Part shown: positions 42,513 through 47,330 of the stretch, in pieces
Layout of the letters: every line of letters starts with the position of its first letter
Numbering within the stretch: position 1 is the stretch's first letter
From: Alphaproteobacteria bacterium
GTDB taxonomy: Bacteria > Pseudomonadota > Alphaproteobacteria > Caulobacterales > Maricaulaceae
DNA: 47,330 nucleotides
Reading direction: 5' to 3'
NCBI GenBank assembly: GCA_016124665.1
Contig: WGNH01000040.1
Location: forward strand, 1-47,330
Notes under the pieces: generated by a model
What the model was told of the DNA's origin: nothing
Seen by the model: the letters and a program-made list of their open reading frames with translations, nothing else
Databases searched by the model: none
Program-made: the position numbers and the translations under genes

Positions 42513-43616
42513 CTAATCGCCGTCCGGGCCAATACGGTTCAGGGCCACAAAGTTGACATTCTCCGAAACGCCGAAGACCAGATCCGGCCGGCCATCATTG
42601 TCCAGATCACCGATGGCTACGGCATAAGCTGAAACCGTTTCGTCATAGAGCGCGATCCGCTCAAAGCCGTCACCATCGCGCAACCAGACGGCGCTGGGTG
42701 TTCCGGTATGGGCCGTGACGATGTCTATCCGGCCATCATTGTCGAAATCGGCCAACGCGATGCCGTAAACACCGTCCTCTGCCGTTCCAAATCGCTCGCC
42801 GAGCGTGAAACCGCCCGCGCCATCGCCGTGATAGATCGCATTCGCGCCGCCAATGACTGCAACGGCCAGATCGGCATGGCCATCGTCATTCAGATCACCC
42901 ACGGCAAGAGAACGGATTTCCAGCTGGTCCCCTGTGCCGATAAAGACCGGCTCGCCAAAGCCTGCCGCGCCATCATTGACGTAAACCAGAAGGCCTTCAC
43001 CGCCTCGGTTGGAGAAGACGAGGTCAAGATCGCCGTCTTCATCGATATCGGCCATCGTGCCGCCAATGGTCTGGTATTCGCCGTCGAGCGTAACGGGGTC
43101 GCCGAAACCGTTCTCATTCAGGAAAAGAAAATTGACGTCGCCGCGCTGTGAAATGACGAGATCGGCATCCCCGTCGCCATCCAGGTCACCGGCAAAGGAT
43201 GAGCGGGCCTGTGTGATCGGCCCGAAGGCCTCGCCGTCGGAAAAGCGGCCTGTCCCGTCATTTTCCAGATAGAGGCTCGGCAGAAGATCGCGTGCGACGA
43301 CGGCATCAAGATCGCCGTCACTGTCAAAATCGGCCAGCGCCGCAGTGTATCCGGTGCCTTCAACCGCGCCGGCTGGACGCGAAGTACGGAAAAAACCCAT
43401 TCCGTTATTGAGGTAGACGCGGTCTTGTTGGATCCAGTGGCGGCCATTCACGGCAAAGCCGTCGAGATCGCCATCATTGTCCAGATCACCCAGGCTGACC
43501 GAGGCGGTGAACTCGTCTTCGGAGCCGAACAGATTATAGGGATGGATCAGGAAGGGCGAGGCGAAGGCCGCGGCGGGCCAACCGGCGATGGCGAGAGCGA
43601 TCAGAACACTGCGCAT
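42513..43616 (-). CDS. Secreted FG-GAP/VCBS repeat protein
   Basis: 367 residues. Signal peptide MRSVLIALAIAGWPAAAFA. At least seven Ca-binding loops of the D-x-D-x-D-G type are visible: DLDNDGDLD, DFDSDGDLD, DLDGDGDAD, DIDEDGDLD, DLNDDGHAD, DFDNDGRID and DLDNDGRPD. These form a seven-bladed integrin-alpha-like propeller. RBS GGGGA precedes the ATG at 43616. The protein is probably exported or cell-surface; the binding partner is unknown. Composition is somewhat lower in GC than its neighbours. Confidence 0.88.
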   Translation of the reverse strand: MRSVLIALAIAGWPAAAFASPFLIHPYNLFGSEDEFTASVSLGDLDNDGDLDGFAVNGRHWIQQDRVYLNNGMGFFRTSRPAGAVEGTGYTAALADFDSDGDLDAVVARDLLPSLYLENDGTGRFSDGEAFGPITQARSSFAGDLDGDGDADLVISQRGDVNFLFLNENGFGDPVTLDGEYQTIGGTMADIDEDGDLDLVFSNRGGEGLLVYVNDGAAGFGEPVFIGTGDQLEIRSLAVGDLNDDGHADLAVAVIGGANAIYHGDGAGGFTLGERFGTAEDGVYGIALADFDNDGRIDIVTAHTGTPSAVWLRDGDGFERIALYDETVSAYAVAIGDLDNDGRPDLVFGVSENVNFVALNRIGPDGD

Positions 43617-43700
43617 TGAGTTTCCCCGAATACAGAACGGGAGCATCATCGCACAGCCAAGCCAGCTGACAACTGACAAGCCTGTTATACCGATATGAGC

Positions 43701-43857
43701 CTAGCCTTCGCGCTCGACCCTCAATTGTTTGATCTTGCCGATGGCTTCGGCCGGGTTGAGACCCTTGGGGCAGACCTGCGCGCAATTCATGATGGTGTGG
43801 CAGCGATAGGGCTTGAACAGATCTTCCAGCTCATCCAGGCGCTCGTCGCTCATCTCG
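43701..43857 (-). pseudogene. Remnant duplicate of the sdhB 3' end
   Basis: On the minus strand this encodes the last 50 or so residues of SdhB with its own stop codon: [20 protein letters not shown] is identical to the real protein, with changes such as LFKPYRC for PFKLYRC and LRVEREG for LMVERES. Positions 43708-43857 align without gaps to 45096-45245 in the intact sdhB with 9 mismatches (141/150). The N-terminal four fifths are missing. It lies directly downstream of the DUF4143 ATPase gene, so that gene is bracketed by two sdhB ends. An in-frame ATG at 43853 exists, but expression is doubtful. Confidence 0.93.
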
Positions 43858-43872
43858 CCGGGGCGCCGGTCA

Positions 43873-45030
43873 TCAAGCGAGTTCGGCGATCAGTTCGGCC
43901 AGATTGAGGGCCTCGACTCCACCCCCCATCGGAAACCGCTCCAGACCGGGGTGAACCATGAAGGCTTTTCCGGGCTGAACGTCCTCACAGGCGCTGATGA
44001 ATCCCCGGGTCAGTTTCGGCGCGGTTGAGCGCTTGATCTCGATGGCGACCGGACCCTTCTTCATATTGAGAACAAGGTCGATCTCCGCCCCTCCGCCCGA
44101 CCTGTAGAAGACCAGTTGATCCGGACGCAGCCCCAATCCTGAAGCCAGATTTTCGATCACGAAGCCTTCCCAACTGCCACCGGCCACAGGATGGCCGAGC
44201 AATTCATCATGGGTTTCAATGCCCAGCAGCGTATGCACCAGCCCGCTGTCTCTGACATAGATTTTGGGGGATTTGACCAATCGCTTCCTGGAATTTGCGT
44301 GCCATGGCTCCAGACGGCGGACCAGCAGGAGGTCGACGAGCAGGTCGAGATAGCGCGCAATGGTCGGGGACGATACACCGAGGCTCTGTGCGAGTTTGGA
44401 CGCGTTGAGCAAGCCGCCCTGCTGGTGCGCAATCATGGTCCAGAGGCGCCGCAAGGTCTCGGCGGGGATGCGGAATCCGAACTGGGGAATATCGCGCTCG
44501 AGATAAGTGCGGATAAAATCCTGACGCCAGGCAAAGCTATGTGCGTCACTGGCCGCGAGAAAACTGTCAGGAAAGCCACCGCGTACCCAGAGGCTGTCCT
44601 GCCGGTCCCCGCCTGAATCAATGATGTCGACGGGTCCGAAATCCACATAGGCAATACGGCCCGCAAGGGACTCGGAAGACTGTCTAAGCAGATCGAGCGA
44701 GGCGGATCCCAGCATGAGGTACCGGCCCGTCTCCCGGCCTTCGCGCCGTGCCCGGTCGATCAGGCTTCGCAGGGGAACAAAAATGTCGGGAGCGCGGTGA
44801 ATTTCGTCGAGCACAACAAGTTTATCGAGATGGCGCGACAGAAACGCCTCCGGGTCCGACAGCCTAGCCCGGTCTGTCTCGCGCTCGAGATCAAGGTAGA
44901 GCGACGGTCTTGCCGCTGAAATCTGGTGGGCGAGTGTGGATTTGCCCACCTGCCGGGCCCCGATGAGGGCCACTGCCGGTGCCCGTGCGAGGGCCCGGGT
45001 GACGGAGCGGATATGGTGTCGGCCAAGCAT
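43873..45030 (-). CDS. AAA_14 / DUF4143 ATPase
   Basis: 385-residue orphan ATPase of the AAA_14-DUF4143 type. Walker A in [16 protein letters not shown]; Walker B in [14 protein letters not shown]; sensor-type [11 protein letters not shown]. Then a winged-helix-like part ([17 protein letters not shown]) and the DUF4143 domain with [23 protein letters not shown] and VAIEIKRS, a PD-(D/E)xK-like signature. Such genes are widespread, patchy and mobile, with no firm function. The start ATG at 45030 lies in a perfect inverted repeat together with its RBS. It sits between two copies of the sdhB 3' end, indicating insertion at sdhB. Confidence 0.92.
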   Translation of the reverse strand: MLGRHHIRSVTRALARAPAVALIGARQVGKSTLAHQISAARPSLYLDLERETDRARLSDPEAFLSRHLDKLVVLDEIHRAPDIFVPLRSLIDRARREGRETGRYLMLGSASLDLLRQSSESLAGRIAYVDFGPVDIIDSGGDRQDSLWVRGGFPDSFLAASDAHSFAWRQDFIRTYLERDIPQFGFRIPAETLRRLWTMIAHQQGGLLNASKLAQSLGVSSPTIARYLDLLVDLLLVRRLEPWHANSRKRLVKSPKIYVRDSGLVHTLLGIETHDELLGHPVAGGSWEGFVIENLASGLGLRPDQLVFYRSGGGAEIDLVLNMKKGPVAIEIKRSTAPKLTRGFISACEDVQPGKAFMVHPGLERFPMGGGVEALNLAELIAELA

Positions 45031-45073
45031 ATCCTTGCAAATCTAACATCCAGTATTAAATTTGCAAGGATAT
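45029..45073. promoter_or_regulatory. Perfect 14-bp inverted repeat at the ATPase start
   Basis: ATATCCTTGCAAAT (45029-45042) and ATTTGCAAGGATAT (45060-45073) are exact reverse complements separated by 17 bp. On the ATPase strand the downstream arm reads ATTTGCAAGGATATG, which contains RBS AAGGA and the start codon. It can act as a dimer operator for autoregulation or as an mRNA hairpin that hides the RBS. It lies immediately after the sdhB stop. Confidence 0.88.
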
Positions 45074-45088
45074 TGCGCGCCCACCGTC

Positions 45089-45868
45089 TCAGCTCTCGCG
45101 CTCGACCATCAATTGCTTGATCTTGCCGATGGCTTCGGCCGGGTTGAGACCCTTGGGGCAGACCTGCGCGCAATTCATGATGGTGTGGCAGCGATAGAGT
45201 TTGAAGGGATCTTCCAGATCATCCAGGCGCTCGCCGGTCATCTCGTCGCGGCTGTCGGCAATCCAGCGATAGGCGTGAAGCAGGGCGGCCGGGCCGAGAT
45301 ATTTGTCGCCATTCCACCAATAGGACGGGCAGGCCGTGGAGCAGCAGGCACACATGATGCATTCATATAGCCCGTCGACCTTGGCGCGATCCTCTTCGGA
45401 TTGCCGCCATTCCTTTTCCGGTGCCGGCGTCCTGGTCTGCAGATAGGGCTGCACGAAAGCCTGCTGGGCATAGAAGTCGGTGAGGTCCGGGATGAGGTCC
45501 TTCACCACCGGCTGGTGCGGCAGGGGCGCGACGGTGATGTTCCCCTTTATCTCGTCCATACCCTTGGTGCAGGCAATGGTGTTGCGGCCGCCGATATTCA
45601 TGGCGCAGGAGCCGCACACGCCCTCCCGGCAGGAGCGGCGGAAGGCGAGCGAGGAATCGACATTGTTCTTGATCCACAACAGCGCGTCGAGCACCATCGG
45701 GCCGCAATCGTCGAGATCAACGGTATAGGTATCCCAGCTGGGATTGCCGCCGGCTTCCGGATCATAGCGGTAGACCTTGAAGGTGCGGGTGTTCTTCGCG
45801 CCTTCCGGCTTGTCCCATGTCTTGCCCTTCTTGGGCTTTGATCCGCGTGGCAGGGCGAGCTCAACCAT
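45089..45868 (-). CDS. sdhB: Succinate dehydrogenase iron-sulfur subunit
   Basis: 259-residue Fe-S subunit of complex II linking SdhA to the quinone site. The [2Fe-2S] ligands lie in [18 protein letters not shown] and following Cys. The [4Fe-4S]/[3Fe-4S] motifs are [16 protein letters not shown] and [17 protein letters not shown]. It lies 12 bp after sdhA on the same strand. The 3' 150 bp are duplicated at 43708-43857. The C-terminus (MVERES) is intact, so the protein should be functional. Confidence 0.97.
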   Translation of the reverse strand: MVELALPRGSKPKKGKTWDKPEGAKNTRTFKVYRYDPEAGGNPSWDTYTVDLDDCGPMVLDALLWIKNNVDSSLAFRRSCREGVCGSCAMNIGGRNTIACTKGMDEIKGNITVAPLPHQPVVKDLIPDLTDFYAQQAFVQPYLQTRTPAPEKEWRQSEEDRAKVDGLYECIMCACCSTACPSYWWNGDKYLGPAALLHAYRWIADSRDEMTGERLDDLEDPFKLYRCHTIMNCAQVCPKGLNPAEAIGKIKQLMVERES

Positions 45869-45880
45869 TTCCGTGTCCTC

Positions 45881-47330
45881 TTAATAAACCCGCGCTTTGG
45901 GCTCAATGTACGCAATGTCGTTCGACATGGTGAAATTGTGGACGCCGCGATAATCGAGGCGGACATTGCCGGTTTCGTCAATCCAGGCGAGGGTGTGCTT
46001 CATCCAGTCCTTGTCATCGCGATCCGGGAAGTCCTCGCGGGCATGGGCGCCGCGGCTTTCCTCACGCGCGACCGCGCCATTCACGGTGACGGCGGCCTGG
46101 GCGACGAGATTGTCCAGCTCCAGCGTTTCCATGAGATCGGTGTTCCAGATCAGGCTGCGGTCGGAGACGGCGATATCGGGCAGGCCGGCATAGACCTGCC
46201 TGATGCGCTCGACGCCCTCATTCATCAGCTCGCCGGTGCGGAAGACAGCGCAGTTTTCCTGCATCGCCACCTGCATCTGGTCACGCAGTTTTGCGGTCGG
46301 CGTCTTGCCCTTGGCATTGCGGTATTTGTCGAGACGGGCGAGGGAATTGTCGCCTGCGCCTTCCGGCAGGTCCGGCTGGCTGGCGGCGGCATTCACGGTT
46401 TCGCCAACGCGCAGGCCGGCGGCGCGGCCAAAGACGACGAGGTCGATCAGCGAGTTGGAGCCAAGCCGGTTGGCGCCGTGAACCGAGACGCAGGCCGCTT
46501 CACCCACGGCCATCAGGCCCGGCACGGTGATTTCCTCGCCCTTGCCGTTCAGGGTCAGGACCTCGCCATGATAATTGGTCGGGATGCCGCCCATATTATA
46601 GTGGACGGTCGGCAGGACCGGGATCGGGTCGCGGGTCACATCGACGCCGGAGAAGACGCGCGCGCTTTCGGAAATGCCGGGCAGGCGCTTGTGGATGATT
46701 TCCGGATCGAGGTGATCGAGATGGAGATAGATGTGATCTTTCTTCGGGCCGACACCGCGGCCCTCGCGGATCTCGATCGTCATCGAGCGCGAGACGACAT
46801 CGCGGCTGGCCAGATCCTTGGCGGAGGGCGCATAGCGTTCCATGAAGCGCTCGCCCTCTGAATTGGTCAGATAGCCGCCCTCGCCGCGCACGCCTTCGGT
46901 GATGAGGACGCCGGCGCCGTAAATGCCGGTCGGGTGGAACTGGACAAATTCCATGTCCTGCAGGGGCAGGCCGGCGCGCAGCACCATGGCATTGCCATCG
47001 CCGGTGCAGGTGTGCGCCGAGGTGCAGGAGAAATAGGCGCGGCCATAGCCGCCGGTTGCGAGAATGACGGATTTGGCGCGGAAGCGGTGCAGCGTGCCAT
47101 CATCCAGCTTCCAGGCGGTGATGCCGCGGCAGACGCCCTCCTCGTCCATGATCAGGTCGAGGGCGAAATACTCGATGAAGAATTCGGTCTCTTCCTTCAC
47201 GCACTGGCCGTAGAGCGTGTGCAGGATGGCATGGCCGGTGCGGTCGGCGGCGGCGCAGGTGCGCTGCACCGAGCCTTCGCCATAATTGCGGGTCATGCCG
47301 CCAAAGGCGCGCTGATAGATCTTGCCGTCC
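45881..47330 (-). CDS. sdhA: Succinate dehydrogenase flavoprotein subunit (5' end outside window)
   Basis: Partial: at least 483 C-terminal residues, with the N-terminal FAD Rossmann part beyond the right edge. Visible: [78 protein letters not shown], the catalytic Arg region and [20 protein letters not shown]. It oxidises succinate to fumarate in the TCA cycle and respiratory chain. The open frame runs to the window end with no start of its own; the Met at 47296 is internal. Confidence 0.97.
   Translation of the reverse strand, partial: DGKIYQRAFGGMTRNYGEGSVQRTCAAADRTGHAILHTLYGQCVKEETEFFIEYFALDLIMDEEGVCRGITAWKLDDGTLHRFRAKSVILATGGYGRAYFSCTSAHTCTGDGNAMVLRAGLPLQDMEFVQFHPTGIYGAGVLITEGVRGEGGYLTNSEGERFMERYAPSAKDLASRDVVSRSMTIEIREGRGVGPKKDHIYLHLDHLDPEIIHKRLPGISESARVFSGVDVTRDPIPVLPTVHYNMGGIPTNYHGEVLTLNGKGEEITVPGLMAVGEAACVSVHGANRLGSNSLIDLVVFGRAAGLRVGETVNAAASQPDLPEGAGDNSLARLDKYRNAKGKTPTAKLRDQMQVAMQENCAVFRTGELMNEGVERIRQVYAGLPDIAVSDRSLIWNTDLMETLELDNLVAQAAVTVNGAVAREESRGAHAREDFPDRDDKDWMKHTLAWIDETGNVRLDYRGVHNFTMSNDIAYIEPKARVY

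Noticed and set aside
43695-43907. Open frame on the + strand across the sdhB remnant
   Set aside because: It is the antisense of the duplicated sdhB end; the same frame appears opposite the real sdhB at 45062-45370.

Overview
The window is a compact, high-GC chromosomal segment of an alphaproteobacterium. The gene set suggests the Maricaulales/Hyphomonadaceae-Caulobacter side of the class. The clues are the ffh-rpsP-rimM-trmD-rplS block, a RegB/RegA-SenC cluster, MmcB under an alphaproteobacterial-type SOS box (GTTC-N7-GTTC), TPR-sulfotransferases, a PhaZ depolymerase and sdhA-sdhB. The genus assignment is inference. No rRNA, tRNA, CRISPR array, integrase or transposase was seen.

Layout. 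1-6.1 kb: signal-recognition and ribosome-biogenesis genes (ffh, rpsP, rimM, trmD, rplS), ending in a clear intrinsic terminator. Three tandem paralogous exported proteins with six collinear cysteines each sit between rimM and trmD. 6.1-18.6 kb: metabolism and envelope genes (ArsC-like reductase, CitE-like lyase, a pyridoxal kinase-DUF429 fusion, serine hydrolase, epoxide hydrolase, RarD, an SLC13/RCK permease, asd, a cold-shock protein, a GlpQ lipoprotein) plus small unknowns, including a 59-residue lipoprotein. 18.7-25.3 kb: a class A PBP, a large acidic lipoprotein, a PQQ-type sugar dehydrogenase and PhaZ. 25.3-29.9 kb: SCO1/SenC divergent from regB-regA, then an SOS-box-controlled rhuM-mmcB pair divergent from a zinc metallopeptidase. 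29.9-36.6 kb: a sirtuin plus two TPR-sulfotransferases in one overlapping operon, GST-queG, and a CDF metal transporter. 36.7-43.6 kb: a lipoprotein, an arsR-arsC-ACR3 operon with a perfect palindromic operator over the arsR start, an acyltransferase, two secreted propeller/FG-GAP proteins and a VOC protein. 43.7-47.3 kb: sdhA (5' end off the window) and sdhB, followed by an AAA/DUF4143 ATPase gene that is bracketed by two 94%-identical copies of the sdhB 3' end.

The most unusual items are these: (1) the DUF4143 ATPase gene lying between duplicated sdhB 3' ends, with a perfect 14-bp inverted repeat that buries its own ribosome-binding site and start codon; (2) the triplicated six-cysteine, TonB-C-like secreted family inside the ribosomal operon; (3) a LexA-type box placed between the likely -35 and -10 of a rhuM-mmcB operon; (4) a PdxY-DUF429 fusion with a sharp drop in GC inside the kinase domain; (5) a sirtuin translationally coupled to tandem TPR-sulfotransferases. 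All functions are read from sequence motifs by eye. No searches were run.
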